DNA of 64,000 nt from a virus, in the IMG/VR virus record IMGVR_UViG_3300046804_003617, positions 1 to 64,000 of that record; one strand, written 5' to 3'. The notes below the pieces were generated by a model, which ran no database searches, was not told the DNA's origin, and saw nothing but the letters and a program-made list of their open reading frames with translations. The first letter of the stretch is position 1; each line of letters begins with the position of its first letter. The translations under genes were made by a program, and so were the position numbers. Positions 15,317-26,800 of this stretch are shown one piece after another.

Positions 15317-18211
15317 TCAGTCGGCAGTTTCTGCTCCGGACTTTATTCTTTTATCTATAAAAAGACGCAAAAGATACACGATATATGCCTCACCGGCATA
15401 TTTGTTGGTAAGAACAGCCTGAGTGACATTATTCAGCTTTTGCTGCAAGAAAGCCAGCTGACTCTCCGTCTTTGCTGTGCTGTCTGGATCAACTTCTCCG
15501 CTGGCTTTGATCTCGTTCCACTTTGCCTGTATTTCCTTAAGTTCCTTTTGTGCGGATGCCAATACTTCATTTGCGCGAGTTCTTACTGCTTCGGGTGAAG
15601 CATCAATTCCTTGTGCTTTCAATGAATTATATACTTCGAGTGTAACTTTGTTTGCGGAAGCATCGTCTGTGACATCTCCCACCTTTGCTTTTGCGGCGGC
15701 GATGGTTTTATTAAGTGTGGCGGCGTGAGCGGTTGTCATACCAAGAACCTTGGTAAGAAATGCACCATCAAGAACCTTTTCAGCATTTCCAACTGCCTTA
15801 CGAGTTCCCCAAGTCTTTTCAGCAATCTTGTGAAATATTTCAGAAGTGCCCTTGATAAAAACAGGCTCATCGGGAAGATTGATTTTCAACACAACGCCTT
15901 CAACTGGATATTTACGAGAAGCGTCTGAACTTAGGAACGTATTGATGCGTTCGGCATACTTGTTGAGCACTCCTTGCATCTGATCCTTGACCTTGCGGAT
16001 GATCTTTTTTAAAGCGTCCTTCTCGGGACTTTCTTTGCGAGTTTTCAACAATGCTGCTGCTTGTGATAGTTTGGCTGGGTCGCCAACGAGCTTTTGAATT
16101 CCGGAAAGATTAAATACCAATCCTTCTCTGCTCAGTGATCCGTGCTTGCTGATATTGTACACTTTCCATTCTGGATCACTTGTGCTTTCAACCATATCCA
16201 ATATTTCTTCGGACGATTCTTCTCCGTGCTTTTCACAGGTTGCTCCAAAGCACACAAACGCTCCCCTGTTTCCAAGTTTGGATTTGTTGTATTTGGTGGA
16301 AGCAAACACGATATCACCAAGCTCATCGCCCTTATGGGTCAATACAGGAAACATTTCAGATGTGATCTTGAATGCGCCGTGTTTCTTTTTTATTGCCTGC
16401 AACTTTGTTTGCAATGGCTTGTATCCGTTCAGGAACTTCAGTGCCTCATAGAAATGAACGGTGAATGGATTATTCAGCTTTTCCGCGTTGGATATGGTTA
16501 CTTCTCCGCTGTTGGCGGATTCTACAAAGAATTGACCAGACGCATTCAATCCCCATTTGCAGGGAGAGCCATCAAGTTTTTCAGTGACTGATGCATTATT
16601 GGCTACGCTCAGATCCATTTTACCCTGTTTTACCAGTGGCTGGATACGGCGTAGAAAGTCCAAGAATTCAGCGTCGGTCATTTCATTTGCACCTGAGAAA
16701 CGCTGGATGGAAAGTTTGTTTGCTTCTTCAAGCCTTGGATGTAGCAGATCCGGCTCCGCCGCTTGGCTCTTTGCCATATTTTCCTTATATGCGTCGATGA
16801 TCTCTTTTCTGAATTGCGGGAACTTGAAATCCTTGGACTTGAACAAAGCATACACTTTTTCAAATGTATCAATGTCCGCGAATGTCTTGTCTTCACCAAA
16901 CAGGAACTTTGCCACAAAATCCATATCCGTGGACTTTAGCTCTCTGCTAACTTCCTTGCGCTTGCCCTTGGCATCAACCGTGAACTTTTGCAGGAAGAAT
17001 CCTTCTGCCGGTGAAAGCATATATTTCTGCTTCAAACCATTTGGTCCAGCGTCTTCAATGATCTTGGAAAGTATTTCAGATATCAGCAGGTTTCTGAATT
17101 TTGCCTTGTATTGACTTTCGGGGGCACCGGAATAAAACTTTTCTCTCCAGCTTCTCACACCAAGCATAACATCAACCTGCACATATGGCTCTTTGTTTGG
17201 ATCTTCACTGCCGTCCTTGTTTACAAATGGCTGGTTGACAGCCTTTCCAAGCAAATGAAACTGAAACAGTCCTTTTGCCGGTTTTCCTGCCGGAAACTTC
17301 TTTGATAATGCATCAAACAGAGCATCCTTGTCAGCCGTAGGAGGCAGCTTCAAGAACTTAAGCATATCTTTTGTATCAACTGCGATGTCTATATCTCCCA
17401 GCAATGGCTTGCTGAAGTTTCCTATTTTGGAGTATTGGATCTTGCCGAGACCATTGTCTTTCAGTACTTGTGTTATTGTTGGGTCAAGGTTTTCACGCCT
17501 CACCGCAGAGACTTCGACATCAAACATTTCTCCACCTTCTTTGAGCTTCTTCTTGGCTGGTTTTTCCGGTGGAACATATCCGGCGGCTTCCTTGAATTTA
17601 TCAGAGAGCAGCTTTGCTATCTTAGGATCATACCAACCGAAGATCTTATCAAATGTTTCCTTGCTTGGATTTGACGCGATCATACCACGGATTTCGGTTC
17701 CGCTAAGTTCCTTGCCGTCAACTTTAAGGGAAAAATGTGGAATAACAATCAGATATCCGTGCTTTGTGAAATCTTCAAGGTTGTTCTTGTTCTTTTCATA
17801 AAACTGTAAGTATGCTGGAGAACCATCTTTCTTTACGCCGCCAACGTTGAATCTTTCAGCGTCTTTCTTTCCGAATCCAAATACTATGGCGGAGTTTTCG
17901 GGAAGCATATCCAATACTTCCGTTGCAATATATGGGTTCTTCACTTGAACAATCTTGTCAGCGGGAACTCCATACTTTACCCACACTGCTTTCTTTTCAG
18001 CAAAGCTTAATGGGCTATCTGGCAATTCTACCTTATCGGATGTGACAACGAAAGTTTTATCTACACCAAACTTGTCGGCCAAATACTTGTATGCCTGATA
18101 ATGGTGCGGTCCTGCTGGATGGAAACGGCCAGGATAGATGGCGTATACTTGATTGCTGTTTACGATTTCGTTATATAACTGTTCAATGATTTGCTCGGTA
18201 AGTTTGTCCAT
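15317..18211 (-). CDS. Tri-domain enzyme: NMNAT-like, Pol-beta nucleotidyltransferase, nucleic-acid-ligase-like
   Basis: 964 residues with three nucleotidyl-transfer modules. (1) Residues about 20-210: HIGH-superfamily adenylyl/cytidylyltransferase, GRFHPAGPHH at 28-37 and SGTEIR at 170-175; the first His of the usual HxGH is replaced by Gly, so activity is uncertain. (2) Residues about 235-400: Pol-beta superfamily, LLGDIDIAVD (Asp273, Asp275) and a third acid in YVQVDVML (Asp347). (3) Residues about 495-790: ATP-grasp-like polynucleotide ligase/capping fold, motif I EKLDGSP (Lys545), SEMFP, motif IV EGVVLKI and FIKG. The rest is helical. A late-type element lies five bases before the ATG and a terminator separates it from the glycosyltransferases. 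Its weak N-terminal match (MDKLTEQIIEQLYNEIV) suggests packaging. RNA repair or nucleotide tagging are guesses. Confidence 0.75.
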   Translation of the reverse strand: MDKLTEQIIEQLYNEIVNSNQVYAIYPGRFHPAGPHHYQAYKYLADKFGVDKTFVVTSDKVELPDSPLSFAEKKAVWVKYGVPADKIVQVKNPYIATEVLDMLPENSAIVFGFGKKDAERFNVGGVKKDGSPAYLQFYEKNKNNLEDFTKHGYLIVIPHFSLKVDGKELSGTEIRGMIASNPSKETFDKIFGWYDPKIAKLLSDKFKEAAGYVPPEKPAKKKLKEGGEMFDVEVSAVRRENLDPTITQVLKDNGLGKIQYSKIGNFSKPLLGDIDIAVDTKDMLKFLKLPPTADKDALFDALSKKFPAGKPAKGLFQFHLLGKAVNQPFVNKDGSEDPNKEPYVQVDVMLGVRSWREKFYSGAPESQYKAKFRNLLISEILSKIIEDAGPNGLKQKYMLSPAEGFFLQKFTVDAKGKRKEVSRELKSTDMDFVAKFLFGEDKTFADIDTFEKVYALFKSKDFKFPQFRKEIIDAYKENMAKSQAAEPDLLHPRLEEANKLSIQRFSGANEMTDAEFLDFLRRIQPLVKQGKMDLSVANNASVTEKLDGSPCKWGLNASGQFFVESANSGEVTISNAEKLNNPFTVHFYEALKFLNGYKPLQTKLQAIKKKHGAFKITSEMFPVLTHKGDELGDIVFASTKYNKSKLGNRGAFVCFGATCEKHGEESSEEILDMVESTSDPEWKVYNISKHGSLSREGLVFNLSGIQKLVGDPAKLSQAAALLKTRKESPEKDALKKIIRKVKDQMQGVLNKYAERINTFLSSDASRKYPVEGVVLKINLPDEPVFIKGTSEIFHKIAEKTWGTRKAVGNAEKVLDGAFLTKVLGMTTAHAATLNKTIAAAKAKVGDVTDDASANKVTLEVYNSLKAQGIDASPEAVRTRANEVLASAQKELKEIQAKWNEIKASGEVDPDSTAKTESQLAFLQQKLNNVTQAVLTNKYAGEAYIVYLLRLFIDKRIKSGAETAD

Positions 18212-18216
18212 ATTCT

Positions 18217-18228
18217 TATAAATATATA
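18217..18228 (-). promoter_or_regulatory. Late-type AT element TATATATTTATA
   Basis: Exact consensus on the coding strand, five bases before the tri-domain enzyme start and immediately after a terminator hairpin, which supports initiation here. Confidence 0.55.
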
Positions 18229-18229
18229 C

Positions 18230-18254
18230 AAAACTCGCATTATAGACGAGTTTT
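18230..18254 (-). terminator. Rho-independent terminator after the GT-A gene
   Basis: AAAACTCG/CGAGTTTT 8-bp stem around a nine-base loop, directly after the stop of the upstream glycosyltransferase and followed by GTATATATT on the coding strand. The sequence is nearly symmetric, so it could act in both directions. Confidence 0.65.
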
Positions 18255-19138
18255 TATAGAGCAAGATTCAATTGTCTAAGCTTTTTATAATATGGTATAG
18301 ACCAAGCAAATTCCGCAGGAAAATTTTCTATATTGGCTTCAAAGTCGTAGGTATATTCCTTGATTGCGGAAAGATAATGGTCTTTGATTGTTATCTTATC
18401 CGATTTAAGAGTGTTATATAGAGTTATATTGGCGGCGTGCTTTACATATATACCAAAAAATTTCTTGGTTATTGTTTCTCCGTCTTGGAATAAATCCTTA
18501 TATTCTTTTTTTCTTGCCAATATTCGTGGCATAGTATGTCTTAGCAAAAACATATCCGCATCTTCCTCGTTTCGTCGAAGCATTTCTTTGATGATTTTTG
18601 CTCGGAATCCGTAGCAATTCGAAAGCAGCCCTCTTGCAACTCTTTCGCTATACATATCCAACTTTGCTGGCAACTGCGGATGCCTGTAACAATAGCAGGT
18701 TCTGGTAGAATCCACACCTATAGAAACCGCATCCCAAAGAATAAGACTGTTTTTTGGAAAATCCAATTCTGATATTTCTGGAGACAACCAATCGTCATCA
18801 TCCAATGGTATGATAATATCGTCATCGCGCAATGCCATCAATTCCTCTCTGGCAGAATCTTGGATATGAACATATGGCAGCTTCCACGTGCTTTTTATTT
18901 TTTTGTCCACGTGGTTATAAATGATACGATCAGATATGTTTTTGATGCAGCTTAGTTGTATTTGATGAACCTTTTTCCGGTAATCGTGTATAGAAATCTT
19001 GAATAATTTATCGAATTCTTCCGCACATTGTCTGGCATCCACTGCCATACTTCCGTGACCAACTTCCGGCATCATACTTTCTTTGAATAGTGCTCGTATA
19101 AAAAATACAATTTTGTGGTTCTTTTTATTTTCGGTCAT
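18254..19138 (-). CDS. GT-A glycosyltransferase (DDDD motif)
   Basis: 294 residues from the ATG at 19136-19138, which overlaps the upstream stop as ATGA; a longer non-ATG start would bury deep in that gene. The key motif IIPLDDDDWLSPEI supplies the metal and nucleotide-sugar-binding aspartates, preceded by SAREELMALRDDD. Surrounding segments (ILWDAVSIGVD, LLSNCYGFRAKIIKEML) fit a small GT-A fold. Distant similarity to rhamnosyl- or galactosyl-transferase types is possible but not decidable by eye. It forms a coupled pair with the GT8-like gene. Confidence 0.65.
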   Translation of the reverse strand: MTENKKNHKIVFFIRALFKESMMPEVGHGSMAVDARQCAEEFDKLFKISIHDYRKKVHQIQLSCIKNISDRIIYNHVDKKIKSTWKLPYVHIQDSAREELMALRDDDIIIPLDDDDWLSPEISELDFPKNSLILWDAVSIGVDSTRTCYCYRHPQLPAKLDMYSERVARGLLSNCYGFRAKIIKEMLRRNEEDADMFLLRHTMPRILARKKEYKDLFQDGETITKKFFGIYVKHAANITLYNTLKSDKITIKDHYLSAIKEYTYDFEANIENFPAEFAWSIPYYKKLRQLNLAL

Positions 19139-20307
19139 GGCAACAGATATTTGTAATACTTTTTGATATGACCAAGCTTTCCTCCAGTATTCGCTATACT
19201 TCCCATATAATGAACGGTTACAGAATCCGGATTGGTAACTGTGCGAGTTTCTTCGGTATTTACCGGTATAAAACAAAATTGGTCTTTAAATTTAAATATA
19301 TTAGATATCATTAATATGTTAAAGTACGTATTCATGAAACTTTGTTCGAAAAAGTATTGACCCGGCCACTTCTGGGCAAATTCGTAAATGTTTTTGAAAT
19401 GTTTGATCATGGTCGAAGTATTCATAAAGAAAAACTGACCAGCATTGAACGCAAATATACATTTGAAATCTAGCACTGCTATATGAACATCCGAGTATTG
19501 TTGTATCGTGTGATATACGGACCTGTGCAATGTCTTGTCAATTCTGTGAGATGCGCTGTAAAATACGTTTGGTCTGACTCTTTCTTCAAAAATTTTGGAA
19601 AGATCTCCCACGATCAATATGTCCAAATCCAAAAACAATATTTTCTTATAATCGTTTATTTTCTCAAACTCATAGATTTTTAGCTTCTGCATAGATGCTT
19701 CAACTGTATCCACAATCTTGTGCATTATGAGATAATGAACGTTGAAATGCTTGATGAGGGGCATTTTTTCTATTAATTTTTTGGTACGCTTGTCTGTTAT
19801 GAACAACAGATCAAAGTTCTGATAGGGCTGTTTCTTGAGACCCTTAAGCAAGTATTTCAATAATTCTATATACCCAGAATCTCCGAAAGCTGAAAAATAT
19901 ATCAAATTCTTTTCGCCTTTAATGTTGTCATCTATCTTTATATCTACGCCTCGTTTTATCCACTTCTTCAGCATTTTTAGCGATTTTTCATCGCCAAGTT
20001 TATCTGGATTTTTGATGAATTCTAGACCTCCATTAATAACGGAAAATTCTTTGTCTTTTTTTCTAAGCGCTATTCTTCGTCTCCAAGTTTTGTCTCTTGA
20101 AAATGGACAAAATTCAACAGAATCGCAAGATTCATATACATCATCGGGTATGATAATAAATTCCTGTGCATTGTGATTAAGCACCATCATTTCCTGCTTT
20201 GATATTTCACGTGTATAAATTGCCTTGTTATTTTTAACGGCAACAACCAATACGTGCAATATTTCGTTGAGATTTCCTATATGCGTATAGGGTATTTTTA
20301 TATTCAT
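19135..20307 (-). CDS. GT8-like glycosyltransferase
   Basis: 390 residues. The hallmark of GT8 (glycogenin/LPS galactosyltransferase) is present: KILFLDLDILIVGDLSKIF near residue 226 with the DxD metal site, and FNAGQFFFMNTS downstream, plus a late HYMG...KLGHIKKYY segment. The N-terminal 110 residues form a separate region of unknown role. It probably transfers a hexose from a nucleotide sugar while retaining configuration. It is the first gene of the glycosyltransferase group, with a strong sigma70-like promoter before it, and AAAAAGG is seen before the ATG. Confidence 0.75.
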   Translation of the reverse strand: MNIKIPYTHIGNLNEILHVLVVAVKNNKAIYTREISKQEMMVLNHNAQEFIIIPDDVYESCDSVEFCPFSRDKTWRRRIALRKKDKEFSVINGGLEFIKNPDKLGDEKSLKMLKKWIKRGVDIKIDDNIKGEKNLIYFSAFGDSGYIELLKYLLKGLKKQPYQNFDLLFITDKRTKKLIEKMPLIKHFNVHYLIMHKIVDTVEASMQKLKIYEFEKINDYKKILFLDLDILIVGDLSKIFEERVRPNVFYSASHRIDKTLHRSVYHTIQQYSDVHIAVLDFKCIFAFNAGQFFFMNTSTMIKHFKNIYEFAQKWPGQYFFEQSFMNTYFNILMISNIFKFKDQFCFIPVNTEETRTVTNPDSVTVHYMGSIANTGGKLGHIKKYYKYLLP

Positions 20308-20318
20308 ATAACCTTTTT

Positions 20319-20347
20319 ATTAGATACTAAATCGATTGTTTTGTCAA
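20319..20347 (-). promoter_or_regulatory. Strong sigma70-like promoter before glycosyltransferase genes
   Basis: Coding-strand TTGACA (20342-20347), 17-base spacer, TCTAAT (20319-20324): a perfect -35 and a -10 with one mismatch. It fills the gap between the small paralogous proteins and the GT8-like gene and suggests early transcription by host polymerase. Confidence 0.7.
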
Positions 20348-20356
20348 ATTAAAACT

Positions 20357-20611
20357 TTAAGCGTAGTTGATATTCACAAATATATACCTCAAGTCGGTAT
20401 TTCCACCACCATTCCAGCTACCAGCAATGAGCTTTGTGTCAAAACTTATTTCCTGCGCTGGAGAATATTGAATTTTTTCATATAGCTGCGCCAAGTCTGT
20501 ACCATTGCTCTTAAAGCCAGTGTTTGCCGTAGCAGAGGACGTTCTCGGCTTAAATATACTATCCAAATCTGTGTCTACTCCACTTATTCTAACTTTGAAT
20601 CCGGATGCCAT
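20357..20611 (-). CDS. Small fibre-associated protein, paralogue B
   Basis: 84 residues. It is a clear paralogue of the gene just upstream: both start MAS, share DLDS.FK.RTS.A.AN.G, SNGTDLAQLYEKIQYSPAQE and TDLRYIFVNINYA. The differences lie at the centre and in an insertion of about six residues (LIAGSWNGGGN). It follows the giant fibre gene, so a role as fibre tip, adhesin or assembly helper is plausible. No enzyme motif is seen. An inverted repeat, GTTTAA/TTAAAC, lies just before its start. Confidence 0.65.
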   Translation of the reverse strand: MASGFKVRISGVDTDLDSIFKPRTSSATANTGFKSNGTDLAQLYEKIQYSPAQEISFDTKLIAGSWNGGGNTDLRYIFVNINYA

Positions 20612-20642
20612 ATATGTTTAAATATTAAACCATTATTAGTTT

Positions 20643-20879
20643 TTAAGCGTAGTTGATATTTACGAATATATATCTGAGATCCACGCCTCCGGTTTTGAAC
20701 CCCGTATTGAAATTTATCTCTTGTGCTGGAGAATATTGAATTTTTTCATATAACTGTGCCAAGTCTGTGCCATTGCTTTTTATTCCGACATTTGCTCGCG
20801 CCGCACTGGTTCTTGCTTTAAACACGCTGTCCAAGTCGGTGGGCGTTCCGTTTATTTTTACTGTATAATTGGAAGCCAT
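20643..20879 (-). CDS. Small fibre-associated protein, paralogue A
   Basis: 78 residues, starting four bases after the giant fibre stop. It shares most of its sequence with the next gene, notably SNGTDLAQLYEKIQYSPAQE and the C-terminal LRYIFVNINYA, showing a tandem duplication followed by divergence. Beta-rich composition and its place at the end of the fibre cistron suggest an adhesin-like or fibre-tip protein. No Shine-Dalgarno is visible, so it may depend on coupling to fibre translation. Confidence 0.65.
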   Translation of the reverse strand: MASNYTVKINGTPTDLDSVFKARTSAARANVGIKSNGTDLAQLYEKIQYSPAQEINFNTGFKTGGVDLRYIFVNINYA

Positions 20880-20882
20880 ACA

Positions 20883-23800
20883 TTATTTATTCTTCAGCTC
20901 CAATAATTGCGATTTGACTTCTTTTAATTCTGCTGATAGTTCTTTTACTGCGGCAATAAGTGCGGCGGTTAATTTACCATATTCCAATCCAGAAATATTA
21001 CCATCTTTGTCTTTGTTGACGATTGTTGGTATCAGTTCATTTACTTCTTCTGCGATCATGCCTATGTCGTTGGTTACATCCTTATTTTTCCAATCGAATG
21101 TGACTGGACGCAACTTTTGTATCATATCCATACCATTTGTCAAATCTTTAATATTTGTCTTGAATCTTCTGGATGATGTGCTGTTAAATGATACTGCGGT
21201 AACTGCTCCGCTTGAATCAAGAACAATGTTTCCTCCACCAACTCCCACTGTTCCGCTGAATGATCCTCCACCGGTACAATCAAATCCTCCGGTTCCTACT
21301 TCCGCTCTTCCGCAAACAATAGTGGAGGCTCCTCCACCAAACTGGAATTTGCTACTTGCATATTTGAATTCTGCACCAGCAAGTGTAAGTACTCCTAGAT
21401 CATTTAGTTTTGTAGAATACCCAGATCCAAGTTGAATAGAGGCGGCGGCACCTCCTCCGGTCAATAGAAGAGGATACGAACCGGTCAATCCAATCGTTGC
21501 TTGGTTTGTTGATGCATCGATACTCAACCCATTTCCTGTTATCTTTGCTGCGGAATTTGTTGCGCTCGATAATCCCCCCGCTCCTATGTTCCATCCGGCA
21601 ATAGTTCCTGAATTTGTCGCGGTCAACGACGTTGCCGTGACAGTTCCCGATATTGTTGCTGATGTGGCGGTCAATGCGCCTCCAGAAGTGACTTGGAATG
21701 TTCCGCTGTTTATATTCAATGTTCCACCAGTTATGGAAACATCCGCACAGCTTATGTTTCCGTTACTATTCAACGTCGTAGAACCGGCAGTCAATGTTGT
21801 GGACCCAATGGTCCATCCACCAATACTGCCGCCGCTATTGGCGTTTAAGGTAGAAACCGTCAGAGTACCATTACTGTTTAGTGTGGTAGAGCCGCCGGTC
21901 AAGCTGCTTGCGCCTATGGTCCATCCACCAATACTACCACCACTGCTTGCGTTTAATGTTGAAACTGTAAGCGTTCCGTTGCTATTTAGAGTCGTGGAAC
22001 CGCCCGTCAACGTACTTGCACCAATAGTCCACCCACCGATACTACCAGCACCGGCGGTAACGGTGCCACTTACAGTAGCAGATGACAAATTCGCCGAAGT
22101 CGCAGTCAATATTCCAGACGGACTTACACTGAAATTCGTAGAACCTGTGATAGAACCATTACTATTTAATGTCAATGCGCCTCCAGTTATGGTACTACTT
22201 CCAATAGTCCATCCACCAATAGTACCGCTTGTTGAAGTTATCTTTCCGGAAATATCCGCCGCACTCGCGGTTACACGGCCATTTGAATCAACTCTAAACG
22301 CCCCGCTTCCTATATTTAATGTACCACCAGTGATAGTACCTCCGCTTATGGTTGGAGAATTTATTGTGAGTGCAGCGTTTATTGTTCCGGCATTGATCTT
22401 GTTTGCATCCAAATTGCGAATATATGCCTGATCCATATACACTCCACTAATGTCAACGAGGAATGGAGTAATAACACTTCCTTCATCTCCCAGAGTATTC
22501 ACAACCTTAAACGTATCCGCTTGTATTATAAATGAAGAGGACGCGACGCTCGATGCTATTTTATATCCAGCAACTCTGTTTCCGGCTGTGACTGCCAGTA
22601 CATACTGGGCTTTCAAACTTACTACAGAACCGGATACCGCCGCTGATGTGGTCTGTGTCGTTGATATACTTGCGCTTAAATTTGATCCACTTATATTAAG
22701 TGCGCTTGTCAAGTTGTTGATGCTAGTTGCGGCTGACGAACTGTTGTTCGTGACTGTGTTGCTGAGACTATTAATGTTTGATTGTAAAGTAGAGCCGCTC
22801 GTATTAAGAGCGCTCGTCAAGTTGTTGATGCTGGTCGCGGCTGAAGCACTATTTGTGGTAAGAGTACTGTTTGTCGTGGTAATGCTCGAAGCCAGAGACG
22901 AACTGTTTGTGGTGATCGAACTACCCAGGCTGTCCATGCGGGTCGCCGCAGACGAACTGTTCGTGGTGACCGTGGTGCTCAGGCTATTGATGTTCCCCTG
23001 CAAGGTCGAACCGCTTGTGTTGAGGGCGCTCGTCAAGTTGTTGATGCTGGTCGCGGCTGAAGCACTATTTGTTGTGATAGTACTGTTTGTCGTGGTGATA
23101 CTTGATGCCAACGACGAGCTATTTGTCGTGATTGAACTACTTAAACTGTCCATTCTAGTAGCCGCAGACGAACTGTTATTTGTGACAGTGTTATTAACAG
23201 TGTTTATATTGGACTGCAACGTTGACCCGCTGGTATTAAGAGCACTGGTCAAGTTATTGATGCTGGTCGCCGCTGAGGCACTATTCGTGGTAACGGTGCT
23301 ATTCGTTGTTGTTATGCTGGAGGCTAGAGAAGAACTGTTTGTTGTAATTGAACTACTCAGACTATCCATACGAGTAGCAGCCGAAGAACTGTTGTTTGTG
23401 ACAGTTGTGCTCAGACTATTGATGTTCGATTGTAATGTCGAACCACTTGTATTCAACGCGCTTGTTAAATTATTTATGCTGGTCGCAGCAGATGCGCTGT
23501 TTGTCGTGAGAGTGCTATTAGTTGTTGTGATACTGGATGCCAACGAAGAACTGTTTGTGGTGATCGAACTGCTCAGAGTATCCATCCGAGTAGCTGCGCT
23601 TGAACTGTTATTCGTGACCGTGGTACTTAGACTATTAATATTCGATTGCAATGTCGAACCACTGGTATTCAACGCACTCGTCAGATTATTGATACTGGTT
23701 GCTGCGGACGAACTGTTCGTCGTCACGGTACTATTTGTCGTTGTGATGCTGGATGCGAGTGAAGCGCTATTTGTAGTAATAGAACTATTCAAGCTGTCCA

Positions 23801-26800
23801 TTCTTGTGGCTGCTGAAGAGCTATTATTCGTGACGGTTGTACTTAAGCTGTTAATATTTGACTGAAGAGTCGAACCACTGGTATTCAGCGCACTTGTTAG
23901 ATTATTCAAGCTCGTAGCAGCAGATGCGCTATTTGTGGTAACAGTACTATTCGTCGTTGTTATGCTGCTTGCCAAAGAAGCGCTGTTGTTTGTAATTGAA
24001 CTGCTTAAGCTATCTATACGAGTTGCCGCTGAGGCGCTATTGTTTGTAACTGTAGTACTGAGAGTATTGATGTTGGACTGCAACGTAGAGCCGCTTGTGT
24101 TCAATGCGCTCGTAAGATTGGTTATACTGGTTGCGGCAGAAGCACTGTTGGTTGTAACCGTGCTGTTTGTTGTCGTGATACTAGAAGCCAGCGAAGCACT
24201 GTTGGTTGTGATGGAACTTCCGAGGCTATCCATACGTGTGGCGGCGGATGAACTGTTTGTCGTGACCGTTGTGCTTAACGTATTAATATTCGACTGAAGA
24301 GTTGAACCACTAGTATTTAGAGCACTGGTTAGGTTATTGATGCTTGTTGCTGCCGATGAGCTATTTGTTGTAACCGTGCTGTTTGTTGTCGTGATGCTGG
24401 ACGCAAGAGAAGCACTATTGTTGGTAATAGAGCTGTTCAACGTGTCCATCCTTGTAGCCGCAGACGAACTGTTATTTGTGACGGTCGTGCTAAGAGTATT
24501 AATATTTGACTGTAAACTTGAACCACTTGTATTCAACGCACTGGTTAGGTTATTAATACTTGTTGCTGCCGATGAACTATTGGTCGTTATTGTGCTGTTT
24601 GTGGTGGTAATACTACTTGCCAAGGATGCACTGTTCGTTGTAATCGAACTGCTGAGACTATCCATTCTGGTCGCAGCAGATGAACTGTTATTAGTTACAG
24701 TGTTGCTCAGTGAAGTGATGTTTGATTGCAACGTAGACCCGCTGGTATTCAAAGCACTTGTGAGATTGTTTATACTTGTTGCAGCAGATGAACTGTTTGT
24801 TGTAACCGTACTGTTTGTTGTTGTGATGCTTGACGCCAGCGATGAACTATTGGTTGTGATTGCGCTGTTCAAACTGTCCATACGAGTTGCGGCGGAAGAA
24901 CTGTTTGATGTGACCGTGTTGCTTAACGATGTAATATTTGACTGCAACGTTGAACCGCTTGTGTTTAAAGCGCTTGTGAGATTGTTGATACTTGTGGCAG
25001 CGGACGAACTGTTTGTCGTTACCGTGTTCTGAACCGATGTGATATTCGACTGTAATGTGGAGCCACTGGTATTAAGAGCACTCGTTAGATTATTTATTGA
25101 TGTTGCCGCTGATGAGCTATTCGTTGTAACTGTATTGTTTACTGTTGTGATACTTGAAGCCAGCGACGAACTGTTATTGGTGATTGAACTATTTAAAGTG
25201 TCCATCCGCGTTGCTGCCGATGAACTGTTGCTGGTTACCGTATTGCTTAGTGAGGTGATATTTGATTGTAATGTGGATCCACTTGTATTCAACGCACTTG
25301 TCAGATTATTGATGCTGGTCGCGGCGGATGAGCTATTTGTGGTAACCGTGCTATTTGTGCTGGTAATGCTGCTTGCCAACGACGCGCTATTGTTAGTAAT
25401 AGAACTTGATAGAGTATCAATCTTTGTTGCCGCAGATGAACTGTTTGTAGTTACAGTGTTACTTAAAGATGTTATGTTTGACTGTAGTGTAGATCCACTT
25501 TGATTCAGTGCGCTGGTCAAGTTGTTTATACTTGTGGCTGCGGATGAACTGTTTGTCGTGATGGTGCTATTTGTGCTGGTAATACTCGATGCCAAAGAAG
25601 AACTGTTGTTCGTGATGGAACTATTAAGCGTATCCATACGTGTTGCAGCAGATGAACTGTTTGTGGTAACAGTATTGCTCAACGATGTAATATTGCTTTG
25701 TAGAGTAGATCCACTGGTATTTAGTGCAGCCGTTAAATTATTAATGCTTGTTGCCGCCGAAGCACTGTTTGTTGTTATCGTGCTCTGGGTTGATGTGATC
25801 GAAGCATTTAGCGAGGCGGAGGCGTTGGTATAAGAAGAACTCAGAGTCGTCAACTGTAGTGCGAGGGACGAGCTTGCGGTTGTCAACGAACTTCTCACAT
25901 CGGTGATAGATGCCGCCAATGATGCGCTGTCCAATGAACTGGATTGACCAGCCGATATAGAATCAATTCTTCCGGCAAATGACGAGGATGTATTGGTAAA
26001 TGTGGTATTCGCCGTTGTTATAGATGCCGCCAATGAAGCACTGTTGTTTGTTATAGAACTGGACAGCGTGTCGATCTTTGTTGCGGCAGACGAACTGTTG
26101 TTGGTGACAGTTGTGCTCAGAGTATTGATGTTGGACTGCAACGTAGATCCACTGGTGTTCAGCGCCGATGTCAAATTATTGATACTCACCGCAGCAGAAG
26201 AACTATTCGTTGTTATGGTTGACTGCGTGCTTGTGATAGAAGAGGCGAGAGAAGCACTTGCGTTAGTAATGTTGGTGGATACAGTGTCAACTCTACCGGC
26301 CAGAGATGAACTGGCTGTGGTCAAGGTATTGTTTGTTGTTGTAATGCTTGCCGCAAGAGAAGAACTGTTGGTTGTTATAGAACTGCTGAGTCCATCCATT
26401 CTCGTTGCTGCGGATGAGCTATTGGTTGTCACCGTTCCTTGCAACGTCGTCAGTGAACTTGCGAGAGAAGAACTGTTTGTTGTAACATTTGAAGAAATGG
26501 TATCAACTTTGGAAGCGAGTGATGAACTTGCATTTGTCAATGTTGTATTTACTGACGAAATTGATGAAGCAAGTGAAGCGCTGTTACTGGTAACTGTACT
26601 TGACAGGTTGTTTACTGCCGTGGCAGCAGATGCGCTGTTTGTAGTAACGGTGGATTGTGTGCTGGTGATGGAAGCGGCAAGAGAAGAACTTGCATCAGTA
26701 AATCCGGATGATATACTATCAACCTTAGCAGCAAGAGAAGAACTTGTATTGGTTAAAGTAGTGCTTGTGCTAGTTATTGATGCGGCAAGTGACGAGCTAT

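Noticed and set aside
18254-19276. Longer N-terminus of the GT-A gene
   Set aside because: It would overlap the GT8-like gene by about 140 bases; the ATGA overlap at 19136-19138 matches the coupling used elsewhere here.
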